Of a DNA stretch of 32,480 nucleotides, positions 24,511 to 32,480 are shown one piece after another (within the stretch, counting starts at the first letter, position 1; every line of letters starts with the position of its first letter). A program made the translations under genes and the position numbers. Source of the DNA: CAYWNK01 sp047639615 (GTDB lineage Bacteria > Planctomycetota > UBA1135 > GCA-002686595); assembly GCA_047639615.1 (NCBI GenBank), contig JBLIOL010000016.1:1-32480 (forward strand). The letters run 5' to 3'. Below the pieces are notes generated by a model that saw only the letters and a list, made by a program, of their open reading frames with translations, had not been told where the DNA came from and did no database searches.

Positions 24511-25496
24511 CAGACCTTGGCAAGCACGGCTTCGACCAACTCATCCGATGTGGTGCCCGCGGCGTCAGCTTCGTAGCCCAGGATCAAGCGGTGGCGGAGG
24601 CAGGCGGGCGCGAGTTCATCAAGGTCCGCGTTCGTTACGTGCAGGCGTCCAGAAACCAGAGCGCGCGCCTTGGCCATTAGGATCAGCGCTTGACCTCCGC
24701 GCGGGCTGGCGCCGTAACGCACGAGACTGCGCACAGACTCCGGCGCGAGATCGCTGCTGGGGTGGGTGGCGTGCACGATGCCGGCCACGCGCGCGACCAC
24801 ATCATCCGAGACCGGAACCTCGCGTACCAGTTGGCGCATGCGGCGCAGCTCCTTGCGCGTGATGATCGGCTCGGGTTCCTGCAGCATGGCGCCGGTGGTC
24901 GCACCGAGGATGCGCATCAACTCTTCGCGCGGGGGCAGCTCCAGATTGATCTTCACCAGGAAGCGATCGAGCTGAGCCTCCGGTAGGGGATAGGTGCCCT
25001 CCATCTCCAGCGGGTTCTGGGTGGCGATCACCAGGAAGGGATCGTCCAGCTTGCGAGTCTCGCCTTGGACGGTCACCTGCTGCTCTTGCATGGCCTCGAG
25101 CAAGGCCGACTGCGTGCGCGGCGTGGCGCGGTTGATCTCGTCCGCCAGCAGGACGTTGGTGAAGACCGGGCCCGGCTCGAAGGCGAAGCTGTGGCCGCCA
25201 TGTTCGTCGGTCTCCAGGATGCGCGTGCCGATGATGTCGGCGGGCATCAGGTCCGGGGTGAACTGCACGCGCCGGAAGGTCAGGGCGACGCTCGCGGCGA
25301 GGCTGCGCACCAGGGTCGTCTTGCCCAGGCCCGGGGCGCCCTCCAGCAGAGCGTGGCCGCCGGCGAGCAGGCTGAGCAGCAGCAGCTCGGTCACATCGCG
25401 CTGGCCCAGGAAGGTGCGCGCAATCTCGGCGCGCAGGGCGTCCAAACGGTCGCGCAGAGCGTCGATTTCAGACTGGGCGGAGTCGAGGTTAGTCAT
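24510..25496 (-). CDS. MoxR-family AAA+ ATPase
   Basis: 328 residues from the ATG at 25496 (MTNLDSAQSE). The frame is open upstream, but that extension is low-complexity and overlaps the divergent promoter region. Walker A is GAPGLGKT (53-60), Walker B is LLADEINRA (about 116-124), and the sensor region is IATQNPLEMEGTYPLPEAQLDRF, all diagnostic of MoxR. These ATPases act as chaperones that mature or assemble enzyme complexes, usually with VWA-domain and DUF58 partners encoded alongside. Here neither partner is present; the next two genes, coupled to it, encode SGNH-type proteins instead. Divergent from the TPR lipoprotein gene. Confidence 0.95.
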   Translation of the reverse strand: MTNLDSAQSEIDALRDRLDALRAEIARTFLGQRDVTELLLLSLLAGGHALLEGAPGLGKTTLVRSLAASVALTFRRVQFTPDLMPADIIGTRILETDEHGGHSFAFEPGPVFTNVLLADEINRATPRTQSALLEAMQEQQVTVQGETRKLDDPFLVIATQNPLEMEGTYPLPEAQLDRFLVKINLELPPREELMRILGATTGAMLQEPEPIITRKELRRMRQLVREVPVSDDVVARVAGIVHATHPSSDLAPESVRSLVRYGASPRGGQALILMAKARALVSGRLHVTNADLDELAPACLRHRLILGYEADAAGTTSDELVEAVLAKV

Positions 25497-25650
25497 GGGC
25501 GAGCTGTTCGCAGAATAGCGCCCGCATCCCCTTGGGCGGCGCTCTCTATAAGTTTCCTGTTCCGGGATGAGTGTGCCAGCTGGGTCGTCTGACGGGTGCA
25601 TGCTGATGGGGTTGTTCCAAGTATCGGTTCGTAGGTGTAGCGTGACGGCC

Positions 25651-26646
25651 ATGAGATTGAATTTGCTTCGTGGCCTTGGGCTGGCGATCTGCCTGTGGTT
25701 GACCGCTTGTGCGGGCGCTGGTCAGGCCCAGCCCAGCTTAGAATTGCGCTACGGGGCAGCTGCCACGGCCCTGGAGTCGGGCCAATATCAACTGGCGGCG
25801 GATCGTTATCGCGAGCTCTGGCATGGGGACGAGGGCTCGGCGCAGAGCGTGGCCGGTTGGGCTCGGGCCTTGATGGGCTTGGAGCATGCCGACCGTGCTC
25901 TGAGCCTCTTGGTGAATGCGCGTAAGCGCAGCGAGGATCCCACACTGGCGGCACTGATGGGCGTGGCCCTGGTGCAGACCGGTCGGCCGGCCGTGGCCCG
26001 CGAGTCTTTCGCCGCTGCTTTGGCCGGGGATCCTGAGCAGCCCCTAGCGCTGGCCGGCTTGGGGCGCTGCCTGGCGAACAGCATGCAGCCAGATGGTGCG
26101 GCGCCGCTCCTGCTGCGCGCCTCGCGCGCGGTTGGCGGAGACACGGACCTGTTGCGCGAGGCAAGTACGGCGGCCCGTGCTGCGAAGCTCGAGGGGGTGG
26201 AGCTAGCGGCGCTCGCGGACTTGGCCCAGGAGGGTCATGCGCAACCGGCGGAACTGCTGCGTGCGGCAGAGCTACTGCTCGCGGACGGTCATGCGGACCC
26301 GGCCCTCGGGGCGCGGGCTGAGGGCTGGCTCACGCGCGCGGTGGACCTGGATCCCCAGGCGGCGGACGCTTGGGATGGCCTGGGTCGCTTACGTGCTGCG
26401 CGCGGCGATCACGAAGCAGCTACAGCCGCTTTCAAGCGCGCGGTGGAGGTGGACCCGGCAGCCCATGGGCCGCTCTTGCAGCTGGCCCTCTTGGCTCAAA
26501 CTGCAGGGCGCGATGCCCGCGCCCTAGAACTGATCGATCACGCCCTGGGCTTTCTTCGCAAGCCCGAGTTGCGCTCACCCTTTGAAGAGCTGCGCACGGA
26601 GTTGCTTCGGGAAGAGGATCCCGAAGAGACGCTCAGCCGTCGCTAA
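25651..26646 (+). CDS. TPR-repeat lipoprotein
   Basis: 331 residues from the ATG at 25651, chosen because it begins a short lipoprotein signal (MRLNLLRGLGLAICLWLTAC) with lipobox LTAC and lipidated Cys20. An upstream in-frame start would precede it with 28 residues that do not fit a signal. The mature part is alanine/leucine-rich and built from TPR helices, for example ALMGLEHADRALSLLVNARK, ALVQTGRPAVARESFAAALAGDP, AWDGLGRLRAARGDHEAATA and LLQLALLAQTAGRDARALE. It is probably an outer- or inner-membrane-tethered scaffold for protein-protein contacts; partner unknown. The last 14 nt overlap the end of the small acidic gene on the other strand. It is divergent from the MoxR gene, with which it may be functionally linked. 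Confidence 0.88.
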   Translation: MRLNLLRGLGLAICLWLTACAGAGQAQPSLELRYGAAATALESGQYQLAADRYRELWHGDEGSAQSVAGWARALMGLEHADRALSLLVNARKRSEDPTLAALMGVALVQTGRPAVARESFAAALAGDPEQPLALAGLGRCLANSMQPDGAAPLLLRASRAVGGDTDLLREASTAARAAKLEGVELAALADLAQEGHAQPAELLRAAELLLADGHADPALGARAEGWLTRAVDLDPQAADAWDGLGRLRAARGDHEAATAAFKRAVEVDPAAHGPLLQLALLAQTAGRDARALELIDHALGFLRKPELRSPFEELRTELLREEDPEETLSRR

Positions 26647-26875
26647 GCGCTTTCGCTACGACTTCGTCGAGTTTATCTGTTAGCTCTTCGCCGAACTCGT
26701 CGCCGAAGTCCATGGCGATCACGTCGATCTCCTCGAACGTGTAGCGGCCGGTGGAGCGGCTGAAGGGCACGCCGTACTCCCACTTGTTGCCGTCGGAGGC
26801 GTGAATGGTGATGGCGACTTGGTTGTCGCCCTCCACCGGTTCAACGGTGAAAGAGGTGGCTTCGTACTCGGACAT
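26633..26875 (-). CDS. Small acidic protein, unknown function
   Basis: 80 residues from the ATG at 26875 (MSEYEATSFTV). No signal or transmembrane segment. The first half reads like a small beta-sheet (SFTVEPVEGDNQVAITIHASDGNKWEYGVPFS); the second half is a strongly acidic helix (EEIDVIAMDFGDEFGEELTDKLDEVVAKAL). The frame is open upstream, but without coding character. No good ribosome binding site is seen. Its end overlaps the TPR gene by 14 nt on the opposite strand. Not recognised; the codon use and composition look like a real gene. Confidence 0.65.
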   Translation of the reverse strand: MSEYEATSFTVEPVEGDNQVAITIHASDGNKWEYGVPFSRSTGRYTFEEIDVIAMDFGDEFGEELTDKLDEVVAKALSDG

Positions 26876-26963
26876 GATGGTGGACCGCGGGGCGGTGGCG
26901 CATGGAGATACCCTAAGAGACCCGTTCGCGCGAGCAATTCCTACTCCCACGGTGGACGCGGGA

Positions 26964-27458
26964 TCACGTCTTCCTGGGTGGCTCTGCTGCCATATCGGCA
27001 GCTGGCGGGGCGGACTGGACCCCAATGGCCATTCCGGCCTGCAGCAGGCCGCCTTGGACCACCCTGCAGAGGAATCCGCTCCGTCCCAGCATCAGGTCCG
27101 GGAAGCGGCCGTCCTGCGCCTTCAGAGTGCTGCACGGAGAGCGCACATCGTGGATCTCGAGCCGCACCTCGGGACCTATTTCGAGCACATCGCCCGGAGC
27201 CAAGCCTTCGAAGTCGAGGCCTTCCGTGAGCACGTTCTCGCCGTAGGAGCCGGCGTCAAAGGGACCCACGCGATCCCGTTCCAGGCGCGCGTAGTCCTCG
27301 GTGGCGAAGACGCATACGGCGCGCAGGGACCCGCCGTGGAACTCTTGCTTGTGGGCATCGCCCACCAATCCGAGCTCGTTCACCTGGGCCGACTCGACCG
27401 GATGGTTGGGCAAACCACCCGGTCCCAAGCAGACCGCGAGCACGCGTCCGGCGTTCAC
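26964..27458 (-). CDS. MOSC-domain protein
   Basis: 164 residues from a GTG at 27458, which overlaps the TGA stop of the MltA gene by 4 nt (GTGA), favouring this start. The MOSC fold shows GLVGDAHKQEFHGGSLRAV, GSYGENVLTEGLDFEGLAPGDVLEIG and LEIHDVRSPCSTL, with the family cysteine at 109. MOSC proteins (molybdenum cofactor sulfurase C-terminal type, related to YiiM) bind molybdenum cofactor or carry sulphur for it. Which substrate this one serves is not visible. The C-terminal tail is short and proline/alanine-rich. No other molybdenum genes are in the window, and the coupling to a cell-wall enzyme has no obvious reason. Confidence 0.92.
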   Translation of the reverse strand: MNAGRVLAVCLGPGGLPNHPVESAQVNELGLVGDAHKQEFHGGSLRAVCVFATEDYARLERDRVGPFDAGSYGENVLTEGLDFEGLAPGDVLEIGPEVRLEIHDVRSPCSTLKAQDGRFPDLMLGRSGFLCRVVQGGLLQAGMAIGVQSAPPAADMAAEPPRKT

Positions 27459-28651
27459 CGGTCCTGGCGCAGGAATAGGTAGTAGAGCTGACCCTCGGCG
27501 CGCGTGGCGCCTGCCATGCGCTCCGCGCCGGCGCCTACGCCCAGGTAGATGTCCGCGCGCCCGGCGGTGCGAATCGCGCCGCCGGTGTCTTGGTCGAACA
27601 TGAGCTGCTGGAAGGGCATTAAGCCGCCGCCGGCAACGGGCAGGAGGGTGTCCACGAAGACCGCGGCGCCGCGCGGGAAGAGCGACTTGTCAGTGGCCAG
27701 GCTGCGCTGCGCGCTGACCTCGACGTTCAGGCTGCCGCGCGGCATGCCGTTGAGAGGCGCGAAGAAGACGTAGCTATCGTTGCGCTCCAGGTAGGCATCC
27801 ACGCGCTCGGGGTGCTGCGAGGCCCAGGCGCGCAGGGCCATCAGGTTCATGTTGCTGGCGTCGATCTCGCCGTCGCGAATCAGCTCGCCGCCCAGGCTGG
27901 TGTAGGGCTGGCCGTTCTTGCCCGCGTAGCCCAAACGCAGTTCCTCGCCGGAATCTAGGCGTATGAAGGCCGAACCGTTCACGTGGGCGATGAAGGCGTC
28001 GAGGGGATCTCGCAGCCAGACCAATTCCAAGCTGCGGTTCTCGAGCAAGCCGCTGGCTTCGATCACCTGGCGCGTGGGGTAGGGCTCGAGTCCGCGGGCT
28101 GTGCGCCGTCCGAGGATCGTGCCGTCCACGGCCTTCTCCAGATCCTGGGGCAGGGCGTAGAGCGGATAGCGGTAGGCGCTCGAACGAACCATGCTGCCGT
28201 CGAGGATCGGCGTGCAGTACCCGGTGAAGAGCACGCCGCCGCCGCGTCCGTTCCAACCGGCGCTCTTGTAGATCTCGAACTCCTCCATCATGGAGGCGTT
28301 GAAGCTCGACGAGTTCGACGAGTTCCGTAGCAGCTCGGTCAAGCGCTGCAGGCTGGCCAGGGCGCGCTCGTGGGTGATGCCTGCCTGGGGGAAGAACTGC
28401 TCGGCGGAAGCCCGCCTGGTCCAGGCCAGGGAGCGCTCCAAAGCCGGCAGCACATCCGTGCGGTTCAGCCAGGCTGAACCCAGATGCGGACGCACATCAT
28501 CGGCCCCGAGGGGCAGCAGCGCGGGAACACCGAACTCGAGCGGCTGCTCGTAATCCGGCTTGTGAGTATGCGGAATGAGGCAGGACCCTAGGGAGAGCAG
28601 GGCCACGGCGAGCATCGAACGCATGGGAGGAGAGAATTGGAGGGACCCCAT
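27455..28651 (-). CDS. mltA: Membrane-bound lytic murein transglycosylase A (MltA)
   Basis: 398 residues. An N-terminal lipoprotein signal (MLAVALLSLGSC, lipobox LGSC) tethers it to a membrane facing the periplasm. It has the MltA hallmarks: a GYCTPILDGS motif in the N-terminal barrel, GGELIRDGEI, and the C-terminal 3D domain MFDQDTGGAIRTAGRADIYLG with conserved aspartates (D355, D367). MltA cleaves the glycan strands of peptidoglycan with formation of 1,6-anhydromuramic acid. The start could be the ATG at 28651 or the ATG at 28624 (MRSMLAV), which gives a tighter signal; neither has a good ribosome binding site. It is coupled to the MOSC gene and 66 nt after the kinase gene. It shows this lineage keeps a murein sacculus. 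Confidence 0.93.
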   Translation of the reverse strand: MGSLQFSPPMRSMLAVALLSLGSCLIPHTHKPDYEQPLEFGVPALLPLGADDVRPHLGSAWLNRTDVLPALERSLAWTRRASAEQFFPQAGITHERALASLQRLTELLRNSSNSSSFNASMMEEFEIYKSAGWNGRGGGVLFTGYCTPILDGSMVRSSAYRYPLYALPQDLEKAVDGTILGRRTARGLEPYPTRQVIEASGLLENRSLELVWLRDPLDAFIAHVNGSAFIRLDSGEELRLGYAGKNGQPYTSLGGELIRDGEIDASNMNLMALRAWASQHPERVDAYLERNDSYVFFAPLNGMPRGSLNVEVSAQRSLATDKSLFPRGAAVFVDTLLPVAGGGLMPFQQLMFDQDTGGAIRTAGRADIYLGVGAGAERMAGATRAEGQLYYLFLRQDR

Positions 28652-28717
28652 GCGCCCAGACTAGCGATCCCCTAGGGCCGGCTTCCAGCTTCCTAGGACA
28701 GCAACTCGCTGCCGGGG

Positions 28718-31700
28718 TCAGGGCTTGGACCGGAAGCGGATCTTGGCCACCTTCTGGTGCGGCATGCCGTTGCCGCCTTGCTGGCTCTGGCGCGTGATCG
28801 GGTGGAAGGACCAGAACAGGACTTGGAACCAGATGCCGGCAAAGGGCCCGTGCTGGGCGTTCTGCAGCCAGACCAGGAACGGTCCGCTGCGCATGGCCTC
28901 GTCCAGGGCCGCGCCGCTGTCTTGGGCTAGGTCCAGGGGGATGGTCTGCAGGCTTAGGGCCAGGCCGCTGAGCAGGGGTGATGAGAAGACGCCGAGGACG
29001 ATGATCCAGGCCAAAACGGCTGACTTGCCGCGCCTGAAGCCGCGATGGCGCAGCTCGATCTCGAGCACCATCAGGCAAACCAAGACTGCGCAGGGTGCCA
29101 GCAGGGTGGCCCAGGCCAAGGGGATCAGGTGCAGGGGATTGAGCGCGTGCCAACAGGCGAGGACGGCGGCGATCCCAAACATGAGGGCCGGGATGCGCAG
29201 GTTCGGGCCGGAGCGCTTGCGCGGCAGGGCGAACCAGGCGAAGACGAAGGCACCCCAGAGCATGAAGGCGTTCATCCAGAGTGTCTCCGTCAAGAGCCCG
29301 AGGGTGTCGCTCAGGAGCATGCTCACGAAGACCACCGTGACTAAGCCTACCAGGGACCCGACCTGGACGATCTTGGACCAGGAAATGCCGCGACGCAGGA
29401 GCGCGCGGATTCCGGCCCAGGATCCCAACAGAACGGAGAGCAGTACGAAGGCCGCCAAGGATCCCAGCACGATCAGGTTCGTGCGGTTCATGCGGATGGG
29501 GTTGGCGCTCCTCGCAAGCTCATCCGGGGCCGTAACCTCTTGCGCCCGCAGTTGCTCCCGGAGCTGATCCTTAATGAGGGGCAAGAGCGTGACCTTCTGG
29601 AGCTCCTTTAGCGCCAGCTTGCGCACGGCCGGATCCGCAGCCTGCAGCAGGACGCGCGACCAGAGGATGCTCGTTCCGGCCGAACGCCATAGGACCAGGT
29701 TGGCCGGGGAGCCCGGGTCCTGTCTTATTCCACCGGCCGCATCCACTTCCGCACGCAGCTTGGTGATCGAGGCCGAACTCGGGCGACCCTCCACGAGTGA
29801 CTCCTGTTCCAGGGCCCGCGACCAATCCTGCGCAGTCCAATCGGTCTGCGTGTCGGAGCTCTCGAGCACCGCCACGAGCACCTGGCTCTGCTCCGGCCAG
29901 TCAATGCTCTGCTCACCCCAGCGCGCGGCTCGCGCCACCGTGTGAACCTCGCCCGGTTCGTAGTCACGGTACAGACTGCTGGTGGTTCGGATATTCCACC
30001 GCGGCCGGCTCATGCTCGCGAAGCTGTGGCCCCACTTGAGGCGCATGCCGCCAGAGGCAAAGCCGGCGCGACCGTTGACGGCTAGCGTGACCCACTCGAC
30101 CGGGTTCGGCCCGCGGGGTCCGTAGCCCAGGTAGGAGGGGCCGAGCACATTGCGCGACTCGTAGGCCTTGATCGGTGCGGAGCGTTCGGCTTCGACTTGA
30201 AAGGGTGTGGAGCGTTGCACCGGTAGGCGTCCCGAGGCGACCAGGGTCGGCGGGCCGGCTAGGTGTGAAACTTCGAGCCAAGCCCAACGAACGCTCCAGG
30301 GCTCTTTGTCGGCGCCTGGATGCACGAGTGACTGCCAGTGATCCGCCAGACCGCGCGGGTCCATCAGGCGCTTGCCCATGCCCAGGGGCCAGAGCGGCGC
30401 TTGGCCAACGAAGCGGTGAGTGAGCAGGCGGTGTAGGAGGCGCCGGTCGTAGCGCGAGGAGGCATGAAAGCGCTCGAGTAGAGCAGCCGTTGTGATCTTG
30501 GAGATGGGCTGCTCTAGCTCCAAGGAGGCGCCCATGACCTCGCTCAACTCTGCGGCCGTTGCCGGTAGCACTCGGCTTACGTTGCTCGACCCGAAGTGGC
30601 GCACGTAGAAACCGCCCGGGAACTGGGGGCTCTGCTCCTGAACCTCCAAAGCGAGGGTCAAGCGAGCCAAGTCGCGCTGGGCGGGCGTGCGCGCGGGCCA
30701 GGCCTTGATCTCCGTCAGGAGCCGCTTCGGCTCGACCACTAAGTCCCCGCCCCACGGCGAGGCACTCAGACCCGCGATGGCGTCAGCCATGTGCAACGCC
30801 GCCGTGGCAGCCGCCGCGTCGGGGTCGCTGGCGAGCGCGATCAGGTGCGGTAGTAGGGCCCGACCACGCGCGCTAAGGAAGTCTAGCCAAGCCTGCTCGG
30901 AGCGCAGCTTCTCAGGGGCCAGCGCCACCCGCAGATCGGTTCCATTGGCCGCATTAGCGCGCATCAGCTCGAGCAGCATCGTTAGGCCTGACGGCCCTTG
31001 CTCTTCGAACCAGAGTAGGATGTTGGCGGCCAGTCTCGGGCGCTCCATGGCCTCCCAAAGGAAGGCCATCCACGTCTGATGATGCGTGTGCGCTGGATCG
31101 CGGAGGGGATCACGCAGGAGCTCGAAGAACTGCAGTTGGTCGAGGGAGTCCGCATAGGACTGAGCTCGATCGAGGTACTCACCGCTTTGCTCGGTGTCGC
31201 CGCGTAGGTACGCACTGGCGCTAGCGAGCAGGGTCACCCGAGGGTCCTGGAAGGACAGTTGCGCGCGCCCCTCTAAGGGCGTGACGAGAGATTCAACTGG
31301 CTCCGAATTTTGAGTCAGCGCGAGCATGCCCCCGAGCACCAACTCGGAAACTTCCAAAGTTTCGCTCTCGTGGAGGAACCAACTAAAGAGCGGCGCAGCC
31401 ACATCGCTCTTACCCTCCTCGACCAACTTCCGAGCTAAGACCAGCATGGGGTCCTGCGCGACGGAGGAGCGCGCGCCAAAGTGCAACAGGCCGAAGGTCA
31501 GTACGAAGGTGGCGAGCACGGCCATGACCAGCGTGCGTTCGCGGCGTACCCAACGCACGAACTCGCGACGCATCTTGGGTGGCTCGGCGCGCACGCTGCG
31601 GCCTTCCTCGAAACGCTCCAAGTCTTCGAGGAGCGCCTTGGCGGTGGGGTAGCGATCCTTCGGATCCTTGGCCATGGCCTTGGCCGTCACCAGGGTCAAG

Positions 31701-32480
31701 GGTGCGGGCACCTGCGGATTGCGCTGGGCCAGGGGCTTCGGCTCTTCGTGCAGTACCGCATGCACCAGTTCCGCAATGGCCAGGCCGGCGAAGGGCGCGC
31801 TGCCGCCGAGGCACTCGTACAGGATCGCGCCGAGGGCGTACACGTCGCTGGCTTCGCCGATCAGCTTGCGATCGCCGCGGGCTTGCTCGGGCGCCATGTA
31901 AGCGGGCGTGCCGAGCAGATTGCCTGTGGCAGTAAGTTCCGTTTCGAGGGAGCGATCGAGGGCCAGGCCGAAGTCCACCACATAGGCGTCGCCGTCGTCG
32001 CCGATCAGGATGTTGCCGGGCTTCAGGTCGCGGTGTACGAGCCCGCGTTCATGTACGTAGGCGATGGCGCTGGTGGTTTGGCGCAGGATGCGAACGGCCT
32101 GGGCCACGCCCATGGGGCTCTCCTTGGCCAGGGCCTGAGCCAGGCTCTGACCCTCCACCAGGTCCATCACGAAGAACACATGCCCGCCGTGCTCGCCCAC
32201 ATCGTGCACGCGCACGATGTGGCGGTGGCGCAGGCGTGCCAGGCTCTTGGCCTCGCGCCGGAAGCGCTCCAGGGCCTCGCCGAAGACCAGCTCGCCGGGC
32301 ATCAGCACCTTGACGGCCACTTCGCGGTCGAGGCTTGTTTGACGCGCGCGCCAAACGACTCCCATACCGCCGCGGCCGATCTCTTCGATCAGCTCGTAGT
32401 CGTCGGGGAGCGTCGGCTTAGGCAAGGGGCGCGGAGCGGCGGGTTTGGCCCATTCGTTGAAGCCGAGGCCCTCGAGGGCC
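28718..32480 (-). CDS. Receptor-like Ser/Thr protein kinase, 5' end cut by window edge
   Basis: The frame is open to the right edge; a TTG at 32425 is possible, but the codons before it (GLGFNEWAKPAAPRP) look like coding sequence, so the true start may lie outside. Counting from that TTG there are 1235 residues. The kinase domain (9-270) has all catalytic parts: glycine loop GRGGMG, VAVK (K39), HRDLKPGN (D133), DFG (151-153) and APEQ. One transmembrane helix (about 299-317) follows, then an outer region of roughly 680 residues with helical repeats and a beta-rich part. The C-terminus has about six membrane helices (about 1000-1190). The kinase should be active, sensing an outside signal and phosphorylating cytoplasmic targets. 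A kinase joined to a polytopic C-terminus is not the common PASTA layout. Confidence 0.92.
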   Translation of the reverse strand, partial: ALEGLGFNEWAKPAAPRPLPKPTLPDDYELIEEIGRGGMGVVWRARQTSLDREVAVKVLMPGELVFGEALERFRREAKSLARLRHRHIVRVHDVGEHGGHVFFVMDLVEGQSLAQALAKESPMGVAQAVRILRQTTSAIAYVHERGLVHRDLKPGNILIGDDGDAYVVDFGLALDRSLETELTATGNLLGTPAYMAPEQARGDRKLIGEASDVYALGAILYECLGGSAPFAGLAIAELVHAVLHEEPKPLAQRNPQVPAPLTLVTAKAMAKDPKDRYPTAKALLEDLERFEEGRSVRAEPPKMRREFVRWVRRERTLVMAVLATFVLTFGLLHFGARSSVAQDPMLVLARKLVEEGKSDVAAPLFSWFLHESETLEVSELVLGGMLALTQNSEPVESLVTPLEGRAQLSFQDPRVTLLASASAYLRGDTEQSGEYLDRAQSYADSLDQLQFFELLRDPLRDPAHTHHQTWMAFLWEAMERPRLAANILLWFEEQGPSGLTMLLELMRANAANGTDLRVALAPEKLRSEQAWLDFLSARGRALLPHLIALASDPDAAAATAALHMADAIAGLSASPWGGDLVVEPKRLLTEIKAWPARTPAQRDLARLTLALEVQEQSPQFPGGFYVRHFGSSNVSRVLPATAAELSEVMGASLELEQPISKITTAALLERFHASSRYDRRLLHRLLTHRFVGQAPLWPLGMGKRLMDPRGLADHWQSLVHPGADKEPWSVRWAWLEVSHLAGPPTLVASGRLPVQRSTPFQVEAERSAPIKAYESRNVLGPSYLGYGPRGPNPVEWVTLAVNGRAGFASGGMRLKWGHSFASMSRPRWNIRTTSSLYRDYEPGEVHTVARAARWGEQSIDWPEQSQVLVAVLESSDTQTDWTAQDWSRALEQESLVEGRPSSASITKLRAEVDAAGGIRQDPGSPANLVLWRSAGTSILWSRVLLQAADPAVRKLALKELQKVTLLPLIKDQLREQLRAQEVTAPDELARSANPIRMNRTNLIVLGSLAAFVLLSVLLGSWAGIRALLRRGISWSKIVQVGSLVGLVTVVFVSMLLSDTLGLLTETLWMNAFMLWGAFVFAWFALPRKRSGPNLRIPALMFGIAAVLACWHALNPLHLIPLAWATLLAPCAVLVCLMVLEIELRHRGFRRGKSAVLAWIIVLGVFSSPLLSGLALSLQTIPLDLAQDSGAALDEAMRSGPFLVWLQNAQHGPFAGIWFQVLFWSFHPITRQSQQGGNGMPHQKVAKIRFRSKP

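Noticed and set aside
28665..28690. Possible third copy of the 21787-21953 element (shares GCGATCCCCTAG and then GGCC...CTT)
   Set aside because: The match needs two gaps after 12 bases and part of the shared run is coding sequence in the other copy; 12-base matches are expected within a window this size.
1..32480. CRISPR arrays, insertion sequences, rRNA genes or prophage genes
   Set aside because: No regularly spaced repeats, transposase, integrase, rRNA or phage structural motifs were seen on either strand.

Overview
The window is GC-rich, gene-dense bacterial chromosome with no phage, transposase or CRISPR signal. It most resembles a deep-branching member of the Planctomycetota. The reasons are a giant serine/threonine-kinase/sigma-54 activator fusion, a second kinase with a large membrane-anchored sensor part, secreted FG-GAP and calcium-repeat proteins, and an FG-GAP protein C-terminus of a type I associate with secreted proteins of that phylum. 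This placement is an inference.

Layout. (1) 1-8431: a secreted propeller-like protein (minus strand, cut by the left edge), a 1555-residue kinase/TPR/GAF/sigma-54 activator (plus), and a secreted FG-GAP protein (minus). Both secreted-protein genes have a sigma-54-type -24/-12 element, and both are preceded by a tandem pair of TCCA-N5-TGGA palindromes. The activator gene lies between them, so the three genes look like a small self-contained sigma-54 circuit. (2) 8564-9370: a SAM-dependent methyltransferase. (3) 9472-16252: a minus-strand block of tRNA-Arg(CCG), AddB-like and AddA-like recombination nucleases, and a class I glutamine amidotransferase. (4) 16437-20134: a thrombospondin-type-3 calcium-repeat protein, then an ECF sigma factor, a membrane anti-sigma factor and an RseB-like lipoprotein. 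(5) 20274-21790: a small helical protein closed by a strong terminator, then a gene best read as a selenoprotein. It is an AhpC/TSA_2 (SelU-like) thioredoxin-fold protein with an in-frame TGA exactly where a UxxC/CxxC cysteine belongs, followed by a well-formed candidate bacterial SECIS hairpin. A tiny membrane protein is coupled to it. (6) 21787-25496: a pair of 80-nt inverted elements at the 3' ends of convergent genes, two tandem membrane-anchored SGNH-hydrolase paralogues, and a MoxR ATPase. (7) 25651-32480: a TPR lipoprotein, a small acidic protein, a MOSC-domain protein, an MltA-type lytic transglycosylase, and a receptor-like Ser/Thr kinase cut by the right edge.

The two points most worth follow-up are the predicted selenoprotein with its SECIS (21018-21554) and the sigma-54 circuit with paired palindromes (1765-8431). 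All family assignments come from reading motifs by eye; no database search was run.
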